From positions 16,330 to 80,329 of the forward strand of contig JACJXK010000010.1 of NCBI GenBank assembly GCA_020636675.1: a DNA stretch of 64,000 bases. Reading direction: 5' to 3'. Below the pieces are notes generated by a model that searched no databases, was not told the origin of the DNA, and saw only the letters and a program-made list of their open reading frames with translations. The DNA comes from Prevotellaceae bacterium (GTDB lineage Bacteria > Bacteroidota > Bacteroidia > Bacteroidales > Paludibacteraceae). Made by a program: the position numbers and the translations under genes. Shown one piece after another: positions 54,811 to 63,964 of the stretch (its first letter is position 1; every line of letters begins with the position of its first letter).

Positions 54811-56172
54811 ATGAATCTGATAGGCTATATAAAGGATTATCTTCCGTTTTATCGGAGAAATTTGATTGTTGCCATTCCTGTTGTGTTGTCGCAATTGGGG
54901 CAAGGCGTGGTTATTCTTGCCGATTCTATCATGGTGGGTAGTTTGGGTACGAATGAGTTGGCGGCAGCTTCGTTTGCCAATGCCATCATATTGGTCGGTT
55001 ATCTTTTTGTGTTGGGCATTTCGTTTGGTGCTACACCTGTCATAGGTAAACATTATTCAGGAGGCAAACATAGGGAAGCTGCCGTCTTGTTTCAGAACTC
55101 CATATTGTTGGATATGCTAATTCTCCTAATTGTGGGGGCTGGGCTCTATGTGACCTCTTTCTACTTGGATAGGATGGGGCAGGATACTGCAGTTTGTGAA
55201 CTGGCCGCACCCTATTACCGATGGTTGCTCTATTCATTACCACCTCTTTTCCTGTTCCAGTCGTTCAAACAGTTTATGGAGGGCATTGGCGATACAAAGT
55301 ATGCTATGATGATCACCCTCTTTTCCGATGCTCTCAACATTGTGCTCAATTATCTTTTAATCTTCGGAAAACTGGGATTTCCGGAGATGGGGATGGTCGG
55401 TGCGGGTGTGGCTACGTTTTTAGCCCGGCTGACTATGCCTATCCTTTATCTCTGTGTTTTTTTCATGAGACCATCGCTCATGCGGTATTTCTATTTTTTC
55501 AGGGTGAAGGTTTTTTCCTTGTCCAGACTGAAGAACTTGGGCTCGATAGGTATCCCTATCGGATTCCAAATGTTGATAGAGTCGGTTACCTTCAGCCTGT
55601 CGGCGGTGATGGTGGGGTGGTTTGGTGCTGCGTCGTTGTCTAGTCATCAGGTGGCGATGAATCTTTCTTCCATTACGTTTATGATGGTGAGCGGTATATC
55701 ATCGGCAACTACCATCCGTGTAAGTCATCAGTTGGGGTCCCATGATTATGTTTCGATGCAGAAGGCCGGTTTCGCCTCCATGCATTTGTGCTCCTGTTTC
55801 AACTTTGTCTGTGCCTTGCTTTTCATTCTGTTCAGGTATCAGATACCGTTGGCGTTTTCCTCCGATCCGGAGGTTGTCGAACTGTCGGCTACGTTGCTCA
55901 TCATGGCTGCGTTGTATCAGATAGCAGACGGGCTGCAGGTGGTGACTCTTGGCGCTTTGCGTGGCATGTCAGATGTGAAGGCTCCCATGCGGGTGGCGGT
56001 GTTCTGCTATCTGGTGGTGAACCTGCCGGTGGGTTATCTGCTTGGTGTCGTGTTGGAGATGGGGGCTGTGGGGATATGGATAGGGTTTATCGTCGGTTTG
56101 AACTTGGCGGCTGTCTTGTTGATACGTCGATTTATAAAAACATCGTCCAAAATAATGGCTGATAATCGATAA
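54811..56172 (+). CDS. MATE-family efflux transporter
   Basis: 453 residues in about 12 membrane helices, made of two similar halves. Cation-coupled drug or metabolite exporter of the inner membrane. Family features: NLIVAIPVVLSQLGQGVVILADSIMVG at the first helix pair, GISFGATPVIGKHYSGG, FKQFMEGIGDTKYAMM, and the second half starting LGSIGIPIGFQMLIESV with MVGWFGAASLSSHQVAMNLSS. It belongs to the NorM-like branch by these motifs; substrate unknown. It is followed by a hairpin whose T tail serves the opposite strand; the stop codon overlaps that tail. Confidence 0.94.
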   Translation: MNLIGYIKDYLPFYRRNLIVAIPVVLSQLGQGVVILADSIMVGSLGTNELAAASFANAIILVGYLFVLGISFGATPVIGKHYSGGKHREAAVLFQNSILLDMLILLIVGAGLYVTSFYLDRMGQDTAVCELAAPYYRWLLYSLPPLFLFQSFKQFMEGIGDTKYAMMITLFSDALNIVLNYLLIFGKLGFPEMGMVGAGVATFLARLTMPILYLCVFFMRPSLMRYFYFFRVKVFSLSRLKNLGSIGIPIGFQMLIESVTFSLSAVMVGWFGAASLSSHQVAMNLSSITFMMVSGISSATTIRVSHQLGSHDYVSMQKAGFASMHLCSCFNFVCALLFILFRYQIPLAFSSDPEVVELSATLLIMAALYQIADGLQVVTLGALRGMSDVKAPMRVAVFCYLVVNLPVGYLLGVVLEMGAVGIWIGFIVGLNLAAVLLIRRFIKTSSKIMADNR

Positions 56173-56209
56173 AAAGAGACGCCGTGATCTGTTTGGAAAT
56201 CACGGCGTC
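56171..56209 (-). terminator. Terminator of the Smr gene, overlapping the MATE stop
   Basis: Minus strand: GACGCCGTGAT pairs with ATCACGGCGTC over a 10-base loop and is followed by TCTTTTT. There is no T run on the plus strand. Confidence 0.8.
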
Positions 56210-56230
56210 AGTTCTGGTTCCTTCGTTTGC

Positions 56231-57283
56231 CTATTTTATCGTTACCATAGTCGCACCAAATCCATATTCTCGGAAGGATGCGTCTTGTGAATAATCGTTC
56301 GGATATTTGTTTTTCAGCTGTTTCAGTATCTCGTTACGCAGCACTCCGTCTCCCTTTCCGTGTATGAAGACTATCTTCTGTCCTTTTTTCTTCTCGTTCT
56401 CCTTCATTGTCTCATTGAACTTATCCAATTGGTATTGCAGCATGTCTGCGTTGCTGAGCCCGTTCAGATTGTCCAGCAGCTGGTTGATGTGTAGGTCTAT
56501 TTCTATTATGTCCGGCGTGTTGCTTTGTCTCTTCCAGACTCTGGCTGCCAGCTTCGTCTCCTTCTGGTTGATGGCCTTTGCCAATTCATTCTCGTTGATT
56601 TCCTCTTCGCCTTTCGCCATGTCGTCTTTCACCAGTTGGAAGAGGAGGGCAGGATCGTCGAAAAAGTCGTTTTCCGTGAAGCTGTGCAGTTTGTAGAACT
56701 TGACTGCGTTTATCTTTATCTGTACGTCGTAGGTGGGTTTGATGGTATATGCCTTAGCCTGCTTCATCGCCATGAGCTGTACGTTCATTGTTTCTATGTC
56801 GTTGAGTTGTTCTTTCTTCAACTCTTCGACAAAGATTTTTGTGTTTGGTTGGATGAATCCTGCCGATCTGCTGTATGCCATGCGCCCATTGCCGCTTGCT
56901 ATGTTGTAGGCAAGGTAGTAGTTGCTGTCGTTGATTAGGTAACACTCGTAGGAGGTGCTAGATAGTGTCTTGATGTCTAGTGGCAGGAACGCCAAGTAGA
57001 AGTTGATTTTCTCTCCCTCTTTGGTCTCTTCTTCCGGATGGTACTCCTCGGCTTTTGGCTCGGGAAGAATCTCCTCTATCTTCTGTTTCGCCTTTTCCTT
57101 TGGCTTCTCCTGTGTGTGTATGGTGTCTTCTGTCTCCACGACAACGCATTCGCGCACCAGTGTAGGTACTCCGAACCCATCTTCATCTTCCACCTCTACC
57201 AGCTCTTTGCTTATTATCTTCGTGACGGTTCCTCCTCCTGTCGCATTGAGGAAACGGACTCTATCTCCAATTTTTATTGCCAT
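56231..57283 (-). CDS. DUF2027 / Smr-domain protein
   Basis: 350 residues. The N-terminus (IGDRVRFLNATGGGTVTKIISKELVEVEDEDGFGVPTL, about 1-45) is a small beta-barrel of the type that opens Bacteroidota DUF2027 proteins. A charged linker (Glu/Lys-rich, about 55-85) and a central all-beta region follow. The C-terminal Smr domain (about 265-350) is recognised by IEIDLHINQLLDN, IVFIHGKGDGVLRNEIL and FREYGFGATMVTI; in other Smr proteins the HGxGxG loop belongs to a nicking or RNA-cutting site. No signal peptide. Nucleic-acid binding is likely; target unknown. Divergent from queA. Confidence 0.85.
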   Translation of the reverse strand: MAIKIGDRVRFLNATGGGTVTKIISKELVEVEDEDGFGVPTLVRECVVVETEDTIHTQEKPKEKAKQKIEEILPEPKAEEYHPEEETKEGEKINFYLAFLPLDIKTLSSTSYECYLINDSNYYLAYNIASGNGRMAYSRSAGFIQPNTKIFVEELKKEQLNDIETMNVQLMAMKQAKAYTIKPTYDVQIKINAVKFYKLHSFTENDFFDDPALLFQLVKDDMAKGEEEINENELAKAINQKETKLAARVWKRQSNTPDIIEIDLHINQLLDNLNGLSNADMLQYQLDKFNETMKENEKKKGQKIVFIHGKGDGVLRNEILKQLKNKYPNDYSQDASFREYGFGATMVTIK

Positions 57284-57367
57284 GTCTTTTCCTGTTTGTG
57301 AAATCCTCTTTTCGTCAAGAAAACGATATTTTAGGACTTCTTATTAACTAATGAACGCAAAGTTCAC

Positions 57368-57387
57368 TAATTTTGCGCATAATTTTG
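57368..57387 (+). promoter_or_regulatory. Two candidate -7 boxes for queA
   Basis: TAATTTTG occurs at 57368-57375 and again at 57380-57387, both fitting TAnnTTTG, 20-40 bases before the ATG. No TTTG at the right -33 distance. Confidence 0.45.
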
Positions 57388-57408
57388 AATTAAAGATTGA
57401 TAAAAAAG

Positions 57409-58632
57409 ATGTCGGACACGAAAAAAATATCGATAGAGGAGTATGATTATGCCCTTCCGGACGAGAGAATAGCTAAGTTTCCTTTGGAAAAGCGGGATGA
57501 ATCGAAACTTCTTTTGTATGAGAACGGAAATATCTCACATACGGTATTTAAGAATATAGCGGATTATCTGCCTGAAAATTCATTGATGGTGTTCAATAAT
57601 ACGAAGGTAATCCAAGCCCGCATCCTTTTTCATAAGGAGACGGGTGCACAGATAGAGGTCTTCTGTCTGGAGCCGCATACACCGTCGGATTATGTGCTGG
57701 CATTTCAGGCTACCGGAAGTTGTGTGTGGAAGTGCTTCATAGGCAACGCCAAACGATGGAAGTCCGAGGTGATTACCAAACGCTTCTCTATAGGAGCGAA
57801 GACGGTGGAGCTTTCCGCCCGCCGCATAGCGGAAGAGGAGGGTACGGCTTTCCTTGTCGAATTTACTTGGAATGACCCTACCGTGACCTATTCCGAGATT
57901 TTGGAAAATGGAGGACAACTTCCCATTCCTCCGTACCTGCACCGTGAAACTTGCGATAGGGACAAGGAGACCTACCAGACGGTCTACTCTAAGATAAAAG
58001 GTTCGGTGGCCGCGCCTACTGCCGGGCTCCATTTTACGGAGGCTGTGTTTGATTCTTTGCGCAAACGCCATATTGACTGCGAGGAGGTGACTCTCCATGT
58101 GGGGGCCGGAACTTTCAAGCCGGTAAAGACGGAGACTATCGGTGAACATGAGATGCATACGGAGTTTATCTCCGTGCGACGTTCTATCATCGAACGGCTG
58201 ATTGCCAACAACTGTCATGCGGTGGCGGTGGGTACCACTTCCGTACGCACGTTGGAGAGCCTCTACTATATTGGAGTGCTGCTATCGGATGGGGTTTGGT
58301 CGGCAGACCGTGAACTAAAGGTGGGTCAATGGATGCCGTATGAAACGGAGTCGGAAATCTTGGCTGTCGAGGCTATGCGGAACATACTTGGCTATCTTGA
58401 CGCCACGGGGTTGGAGACACTGAAGGCGGATACGCAGATTATCATTGTGCCTAGCTATCGGTTTAAGGTGGTGAAGTCTATCGTGACCAATTTCCACCAG
58501 CCAAAGAGCACATTGCTGCTGCTTATCTCTGCTTATGTGGGTGACGATTGGAAACGTATCTATAAATATGCCCTTGAAAACGGGTTCCGTTTCCTGAGTT
58601 ATGGCGATAGTTCTTTGTTGAAGGTGGATTGA
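57409..58632 (+). CDS. queA: S-adenosylmethionine:tRNA ribosyltransferase-isomerase
   Basis: 407 residues from the ATG at 57409 (MSDTKKISIEEYDYALP); a TTG four codons upstream is less likely. QueA moves the ribosyl part of SAM onto preQ1 in tRNA to make epoxyqueuosine, in the cytoplasm. Family motifs: PDERIAKFPLEKRDESKLLLY, MVFNNTKVIQARILF, GGQLPIPPYLHR, TVYSKIKGSVAAPTAGLHFT, LHVGAGTFKPVKTETIGEHEMH, and VGTTSVRTLESL. The protein is somewhat longer than the usual 345, mainly by an inserted stretch near residues 85-150 and the C-terminus, as in other Bacteroidota. Single-gene unit with its own terminator. Other queuosine genes are not in the window. Confidence 0.96.
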   Translation: MSDTKKISIEEYDYALPDERIAKFPLEKRDESKLLLYENGNISHTVFKNIADYLPENSLMVFNNTKVIQARILFHKETGAQIEVFCLEPHTPSDYVLAFQATGSCVWKCFIGNAKRWKSEVITKRFSIGAKTVELSARRIAEEEGTAFLVEFTWNDPTVTYSEILENGGQLPIPPYLHRETCDRDKETYQTVYSKIKGSVAAPTAGLHFTEAVFDSLRKRHIDCEEVTLHVGAGTFKPVKTETIGEHEMHTEFISVRRSIIERLIANNCHAVAVGTTSVRTLESLYYIGVLLSDGVWSADRELKVGQWMPYETESEILAVEAMRNILGYLDATGLETLKADTQIIIVPSYRFKVVKSIVTNFHQPKSTLLLLISAYVGDDWKRIYKYALENGFRFLSYGDSSLLKVD

Positions 58633-58797
58633 ACGGAAAGGGAGGGAAAAACCACTCTTTTTCGGAAAATAGATTTTTACAGGTTTCCCCCCTGTCGGTT
58701 TTTGAATTATTAGATAGAAAAGCATCCACACGAATCTCTTTAAACTTTACCAATTTGTTTTTTGTGATTATGAAGGAGTGACTGCTTCGATGGAAAA

Positions 58798-58850
58798 AAG
58801 GACGAGAGAGAAGAGACTTAGGGTTTTCTTCTCACTCGTCCTTTTTTTTG
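58798..58850. terminator. Bidirectional terminator between queA and the CotH gene
   Basis: AGGACGAG pairs with the downstream CTCGTCCT, with further pairing inside (AGAAG / CTTCT). T runs flank both sides, so it can serve both strands. Confidence 0.85.
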
Positions 58851-58864
58851 TTCCTATATAAAAT

Positions 58865-61800
58865 TTATCTCTTGATGAACTTGATAATCTGTTTCTCTCC
58901 GGTCGTGGAGTTTGTTACGATGGCGAAGTAGAATCCGGAAGCTAGATGTCCGACCTCTATGCCCTCTTTGTCTGCAATCTCCGTTTGGATAGTAGTCCTG
59001 ATTCCGTTCATGATCTGTACGTTGGCTTTTTCTTCCCATGGTAGGCTAAACCAAAGAATGTCTGTGGTTGGGTTCGGATAAACGGCGATGTTTATGCCGT
59101 CAGACTCGATGGTCTCGACGCCAACGCGAGTTACATATTCATTTTCGGCCTTGAAGGTAGGACGGGATGTGATGCGCCAGTCTCCGCCCATGTCGTATGC
59201 GAATCTTGCATACGATTCTCCCTTCTCGTGAGGTGAGTAACGGATGGAGTCGATGACGAATATCTCTCCATTAACTACTTTGGAAAGAGATACTGTCTGT
59301 TCTCTTGTCAATGGCAATGAGAAGTTGGTGTGGAGAATGCCTTGCTCCGGCTGGCTGTCAGCCCAGAAGATGAGGTATCCTTTGGCAGGGACGGTGGTCT
59401 GTGCCGGCATGCTGTCTGCAATCTGATATTTGCGGAGGTCTTTCCTCTCGTCGGAAAGGAACATGCCACCTAAGTCAATGTCTTCACTTCCGTCGTTGTA
59501 TATCTCTATCCAATCTTCGTCTTCCATGAATTCGTCGACATATTGTTTGTTTGTGACGCATACCTCATTCAGATATAACTTGCTGCATTTGTCTTCCCAT
59601 TCCGTGTCTTCCGTGAATATGGCCTTGTATGCCGTTTCTCTTGCGAAGTTTTCGGAATAGGAGGTGTTGTTGCTGGTGGAAATGTCTTTCCCGTTGTCCG
59701 GGTCGTGGACTGTAAGTGCGAATGCCATGGTGGAATTCGTTGCCGCTGAATTGTGGATTTCCACGGCAATTGTATTGTCTCCCTCTTTTAGAAGCATTTT
59801 GCTGACCTCAAAGTCTACTCTTTTATACTTTGACATATAAGAGGTGGCTTTCGTGTCGAAAGTGATTTTTGTCGCGGGTAAGTTATATCTGAATATTTCG
59901 TTCCCGTTCAGGTATATTATGGCACCGTCGTTGACGGTGGCAGAAAAAACGAGTTTGTTGATGCTGGAAATGTCTGCTATGTTCATCGTCTTTCTGTAGT
60001 AAGTGGTAAGGTTGTTTATTCCCTTGCTGCTCTTTTTGTTTACTGTCGTGTTGATGAATCCTGAGAATCCGAATCCAAGCGGTGCCTCTCCCGTTTTCCA
60101 AGAGGCATCGTTATAGCTGCTGCTTGCCCATGCCTCTGCGTCGAGACTGCCTTCGTCGTAATAGCTCCAAGAGTCCATTTGGTTGATGATGTTCTTCTTT
60201 TTCTGAATCTCCCAATGGTCAAACTTGTATCCGTTTGGTGCTATTGCTTTCACCCGTATGTCAGATCCTGCGTAGTAATAGCCGATAAAGTCGGAGAGGT
60301 TGATCTTTTCTCCGTTCAGTAGAAACTGAGTGCCTTTTTCCTCCGCATAGATGTGCAATCGAGTGGTGTCGCCTAGCTTTAAGAAAGTGCCGAGGTGGTT
60401 GTACACGTAGTCGGGTCGTTCCTCCGCAAACTCTTTCATGTTGTCAATGTCGGTGTTCCAAACTGCTTCTACTTTGCCGTTGTCTACTAGATATTCGCGG
60501 TAGATGAGCGCCTCGTCCTTTATGTAGGAAGATATGCTGTCCAATATATGGACGACTCTGTCTGGTTGGAAAGTGGTTGCTAGGTGAATGACGAATTTGG
60601 TCATGAGTTTCTCCTTGATGGTCGGATTTTGGATAAATCCCTTGAATGCTACGTTCTTCGATGCATTGGCAAATCCGTTGCTGCTATAATTGTCCCCGTA
60701 GCAGGAAAATCCGAAGTCTGTGTCGTATAAGATCCATCTCCATTTGCCGTTTATGATTCTTTTCCATGCCTTCAGGTTGCCTCCGGCCCAGTCTGAATTG
60801 GCGAAGTAGATCTGAGACATGAAGTAATTAAGGAATTCATCCACGTCGATTAGTGAATCTATCTTTTTGAAGGCCTCGTCTGTTGTCAGGTCTTCCGTCA
60901 GCATTTCGAGAATCTCTTTGTAACCCTCTGTGTCCGAATAGGAGGTAGATGATGACGAACTTTCAATGTAGACCTCGTCTTCGTCCAGCCCGTAGTTGGA
61001 ATAGATAAAGTCGCTGTTGCTTCTTTCCCTGATGTTGAGCAGTCCGTAATATTTGCCGTTGATGTAGACTACGGAAGGCTGGTAGGCTTGGTGGTCTATG
61101 TCCATCTGTCCTATCAGTAGGCTCTGCATGAATCCGTCTCGGAGGTAGGAACGTCCGAAGTCGTTTCCGGAGTTTCTCAGAACTACGCTCTTCCATTTCA
61201 AGTTTGGTTTCTCTTTGAATATGGTGTAGTCCATCTTGTTTCCGCCGTAGGCCTTGGATGCGTTTATCTTTATGGATTTGGTGAATTTAGTTCTAGAGCA
61301 AGCTCCGAAGTTTCCTGCCTTTACCTCCATGTTTAGACGCTCCGCCTTGTCGTCGTCAAATAGTTCGAAGTTGCAAGGTCGGTCCCAGTCTTCTTGGAAG
61401 TTGGCGTATTCTTCGTTGAAACTGCAATAGTTTGGTATCTCCGTGGTTCCGCTAACACCAACTACCAGCATGCCTATGGTGTCGTCATAAAACATCTTTG
61501 GCTCGGTTACCAGAGAGACAACCGGCAGCGTCACTTTCCTGTTCCCGATGAAGTAGGATGCTGTGGTGATGTCGCTCGGCAGTTTGCCTGCCTCTACTGC
61601 AATGGCTCTGATAGGCGTGTTCTTTTCTAGGCTGACAGGGCCGGTGTATTGCAACTCTTCTGTCGCTTTAGGTTCCGAACCGTCTGTGGTGTAATATATC
61701 ATGGCTTGGACCGAGGGGGCTGTGATGCTGAGGGTCTGCCCCGTACTGTAGAATCCGGGAGCTAAAGAGAAAACAGGCGGCCCGGCCTGTTCTGTCATCA

Positions 61801-62275
61801 CGGAGCTGGTGTTGTTTGTTAGCCCGGGAGTGGGGAAGCTTAGGAATCCGAGAGAGCTGCCTCCGTCCGTGCTCCGTCCGTAGGAGGTGTTGCGGATCGG
61901 TTTCGGATAATTGATCTGGTCTAGTTGCGTGCCGTTCTTGTCGGATAGGGTGAGTGTGCCTCCGTCTGAATCCAACTTGAAACTTGCATGGATGTTTATG
62001 TCCGTCTCATTGAAATAGAAGATGGCATATTTGCCGGGGGCAAGAATGGAGTCTACCCCGCTTTGCCAAGTTGTTTCTCCGTCGGAGAAGGTGCAGTTGG
62101 CGAGGTTGTAATTTTCCGCACCGGAGTTGTAGACTTCAACCCACCCGTCGAAATTGAAATTCTCATTAATCATGTATGAGACATTTCGAGGCATGAGCTC
62201 GTTGATTAGAATGGATGCTCTTGCCGGAAAATAGGACAAAAGAGCCATTAATAGAATAAAAAAGCGGCTTTTCAT
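58865..62275 (-). CDS. Lamin-tail / CotH-kinase-like surface protein with T9SS type A signal
   Basis: 1136 residues from the ATG at 62275, giving a signal peptide (MKSRFFILLMALLSYFPARAS). In order: a lamin-tail domain (ILINELMPRNVSYM, WVEVYNSGAENYNL), a chitobiase-like C-terminal domain (MIYYTTDGSEPKAT), a CotH kinase-like region (KFTKSIKINASKAYGGNKMDY, LRDGFMQSLLIGQM, YYGLLNIRERSNSDFIYSNYG, WRWILYDTDFGFSCYG), an Ig-like part, a second lamin-tail domain (LYLNEVCVTNKQYVDEF, DWIEIYNDGSEDIDLGGMFL), and a C-terminal Por-type sorting signal (IAVYPNPTTDILWFSL). CotH proteins can act as protein kinases in spore coats and fungi; a kinase role here is open. It should be exported to the surface by T9SS. 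Confidence 0.9.
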   Translation of the reverse strand: MKSRFFILLMALLSYFPARASILINELMPRNVSYMINENFNFDGWVEVYNSGAENYNLANCTFSDGETTWQSGVDSILAPGKYAIFYFNETDINIHASFKLDSDGGTLTLSDKNGTQLDQINYPKPIRNTSYGRSTDGGSSLGFLSFPTPGLTNNTSSVMTEQAGPPVFSLAPGFYSTGQTLSITAPSVQAMIYYTTDGSEPKATEELQYTGPVSLEKNTPIRAIAVEAGKLPSDITTASYFIGNRKVTLPVVSLVTEPKMFYDDTIGMLVVGVSGTTEIPNYCSFNEEYANFQEDWDRPCNFELFDDDKAERLNMEVKAGNFGACSRTKFTKSIKINASKAYGGNKMDYTIFKEKPNLKWKSVVLRNSGNDFGRSYLRDGFMQSLLIGQMDIDHQAYQPSVVYINGKYYGLLNIRERSNSDFIYSNYGLDEDEVYIESSSSSTSYSDTEGYKEILEMLTEDLTTDEAFKKIDSLIDVDEFLNYFMSQIYFANSDWAGGNLKAWKRIINGKWRWILYDTDFGFSCYGDNYSSNGFANASKNVAFKGFIQNPTIKEKLMTKFVIHLATTFQPDRVVHILDSISSYIKDEALIYREYLVDNGKVEAVWNTDIDNMKEFAEERPDYVYNHLGTFLKLGDTTRLHIYAEEKGTQFLLNGEKINLSDFIGYYYAGSDIRVKAIAPNGYKFDHWEIQKKKNIINQMDSWSYYDEGSLDAEAWASSSYNDASWKTGEAPLGFGFSGFINTTVNKKSSKGINNLTTYYRKTMNIADISSINKLVFSATVNDGAIIYLNGNEIFRYNLPATKITFDTKATSYMSKYKRVDFEVSKMLLKEGDNTIAVEIHNSAATNSTMAFALTVHDPDNGKDISTSNNTSYSENFARETAYKAIFTEDTEWEDKCSKLYLNEVCVTNKQYVDEFMEDEDWIEIYNDGSEDIDLGGMFLSDERKDLRKYQIADSMPAQTTVPAKGYLIFWADSQPEQGILHTNFSLPLTREQTVSLSKVVNGEIFVIDSIRYSPHEKGESYARFAYDMGGDWRITSRPTFKAENEYVTRVGVETIESDGINIAVYPNPTTDILWFSLPWEEKANVQIMNGIRTTIQTEIADKEGIEVGHLASGFYFAIVTNSTTGEKQIIKFIKR

Positions 62276-62311
62276 GACAAAACAATTAACATTATATACT
62301 AAAAATATATA

Positions 62312-62319
62312 CAAATATA
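62312..62319 (-). promoter_or_regulatory. -7 box of the CotH gene
   Basis: TATATTTG on the minus strand, 37 bases before the ATG, fits TAnnTTTG. Confidence 0.45.
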
Positions 62320-62430
62320 CGGATAAAAAGAAACATATATAAAAAACGCAAAAAAATGTTTCTTTCTTTGTGAAAACAAAATTTGTGCCGTGTTATCCCT
62401 TTTGTGCCTATATTGAGTGGGAGGCTTCTC

Positions 62431-62901
62431 TTATTCCTCCGTCTCCAGTTCTGTGTAGAAATATTGTTTTTCTGAAATCTCCTTTGAAAAGGTGAAGAAG
62501 GTGACCACGCCTTCCGTGCAGATTTCACCCTCTTTGTTCCGTATCGTTACGTTGATGATGGCGATGTTTCGGAGTCTCTTTTCCATTCTAGCCCTAATGG
62601 TCAGTTCTCCTTTGTTGGTGTAAATGGGTTTTATGAATTTTGTCTCTATCTTGGAAGTTACGCCGCAGGCTTTCATGAAGTAATGGGATGTCCACCCTGC
62701 AATCTCGTCGATTAGCGTGCATTGTATGCCTCCATGTAAAGTGTCAATCCATCCTTGGTAATGTGCTTCCGGATTCCAGATGGAGACTATCTCGTCCCCG
62801 TCTACGTGAAATTCCATTTTCAGACCGTGTTCATTGTTTTGTGCGCATCCGAAACACTGATATCCGGGCATGGCATTCCAAGGGTTCTTTATCTTTTTCA
62901 T
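62431..62901 (-). CDS. PaaI-type hotdog thioesterase
   Basis: 156 residues from the ATG at 62901 (MKKIKNPWNAMPGYQCFGC); a longer frame would read over the promoter. A hotdog-fold acyl-CoA thioesterase by AHYQGWIDTLHGGIQCTLIDEIAGWTSHY, which carries the HGG(I/V) and the conserved acidic residue of the catalytic helix, plus the GELTIRARMEKRLRNIAIINVTI strand pair. The N-terminal CFGCAQNNEHGLKM is typical of this subgroup. It would release free acid from a CoA thioester in the cytoplasm; substrate unknown. It follows the CotH start across a gap of about 155 bases, same strand, with its own -7 box. Confidence 0.88.
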   Translation of the reverse strand: MKKIKNPWNAMPGYQCFGCAQNNEHGLKMEFHVDGDEIVSIWNPEAHYQGWIDTLHGGIQCTLIDEIAGWTSHYFMKACGVTSKIETKFIKPIYTNKGELTIRARMEKRLRNIAIINVTIRNKEGEICTEGVVTFFTFSKEISEKQYFYTELETEE

Positions 62902-62917
62902 GCAATCTGTTTTTTTG

Positions 62918-62925
62918 CAAAAATA
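62918..62925 (-). promoter_or_regulatory. -7 box of the thioesterase gene
   Basis: TATTTTTG on the minus strand, about 17 bases before the start codon. Confidence 0.4.
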
Positions 62926-63214
62926 CAAATTGTTGAATTTCATGGAGTGTTATAGAGCATGTTTTTTTCGGAAGTTTATCCGCTCATTTTTCAGAATTTG
63001 TGTATTATCTATTTGTAGGAAAGCGGCTTGTGGATGGACCTCGGATGCTTCTTCCGCTTCTAATGCTCGTCTCTTCGGAAAAAAGTGGAATAAACCTTTT
63101 GGAGAAATGTCCGTCTATGCAATTATATGACAAAAGGAATAAACAAGGCGTTTCTCTCTGTTGTTTTTAGAAGAGCTGCCTTGTTTTTTAGTAACCAAAA
63201 GAAAGAATATCGTT

Positions 63215-63934
63215 ATGAAGACAATGAATAGAATGGTCGCTATCATCATAGTGATGATAGCGGCAACTTTCACTTCCTTGGCGGGAAGGGGAGACAATGA
63301 AGTAAGAAGAAGCGACAGAGGTGTAAGGACGGAGCCGGGTAGACCCGTTAGGGTTGCGCAGCGGCAGTCGCCAAACGAGAAGCCTGACAGGCAGAAGGCT
63401 AGACCCCATAACAATGCGCCGGCAGCACCTGCCCGTCCGCATCAGGGTAGACCTGCGCCTCAGAGTCCTGCCCGTCCACATGCCGATAGGCCTCAGCCTG
63501 GTCGTCCGCACCATGGACAGCCTGCACCCGGACATAGACGCCCGGTTGTGCACAAACCCGTGCGTCCAGTGCCTATGGGTCCGGGGCCGGTAAGATATAT
63601 GGGCAGTATAAACAGAAATGCGCGTCCTTTCTATCTTGACAATAGGAGATATTACCATTACGATGGAGCGTTCTACCGCTACCATCCAGGATATGGATAT
63701 AGCGTGGTTTCCGTCCCTTACTATTCCTATTTTCCGGTGCTTCCGTTCCCTTGCCGTCAGGTTTTTGTAGGCCCGGATTCCTACTGGGTGGGCGATGGAT
63801 CGTGGTTCGTAGAGGAAGATGGAGGCTTCGTCTTGGTAGAACGTCCTTCGGTTCCTGTGTATGGGGCTCCGCTGCCTCCTGCGCCTCCGGTGGTGCCGGC
63901 CAAGCCGCATGTGTCGATAGAATTTTCGTTTTGA
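63215..63934 (+). CDS. Pro/Arg/His-rich secreted protein (DUF6515-like)
   Basis: 239 residues from the ATG at 63215, which begins a signal peptide (MKTMNRMVAIIIVMIAATFTSLAG). The middle (about 30-125) is a low-complexity region dominated by Arg-Pro and His, with repeats of ARPHQGRPAPQ type. The C-terminal part (RPFYLDNRRYYHYDGAFYRYHPGYGYSVVSVP, then GPDSYWVGDGSWFVEEDGGFVLV) is Tyr-rich and resembles DUF6515 proteins, whose YYxxDGxFYR pattern is seen. Probably exported; a cell-envelope role is a guess. A terminator follows at the window end. Confidence 0.75.
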   Translation: MKTMNRMVAIIIVMIAATFTSLAGRGDNEVRRSDRGVRTEPGRPVRVAQRQSPNEKPDRQKARPHNNAPAAPARPHQGRPAPQSPARPHADRPQPGRPHHGQPAPGHRRPVVHKPVRPVPMGPGPVRYMGSINRNARPFYLDNRRYYHYDGAFYRYHPGYGYSVVSVPYYSYFPVLPFPCRQVFVGPDSYWVGDGSWFVEEDGGFVLVERPSVPVYGAPLPPAPPVVPAKPHVSIEFSF

Positions 63935-63964
63935 CGGGCATCCGTTGCCTGTTATAAATAGGTC

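Noticed and set aside
62870..63130. Plus-strand frame of 86 codons upstream of the DUF6515-like gene
   Set aside because: Overlaps the thioesterase gene start and promoter on the other strand; no domain, no promoter of its own.
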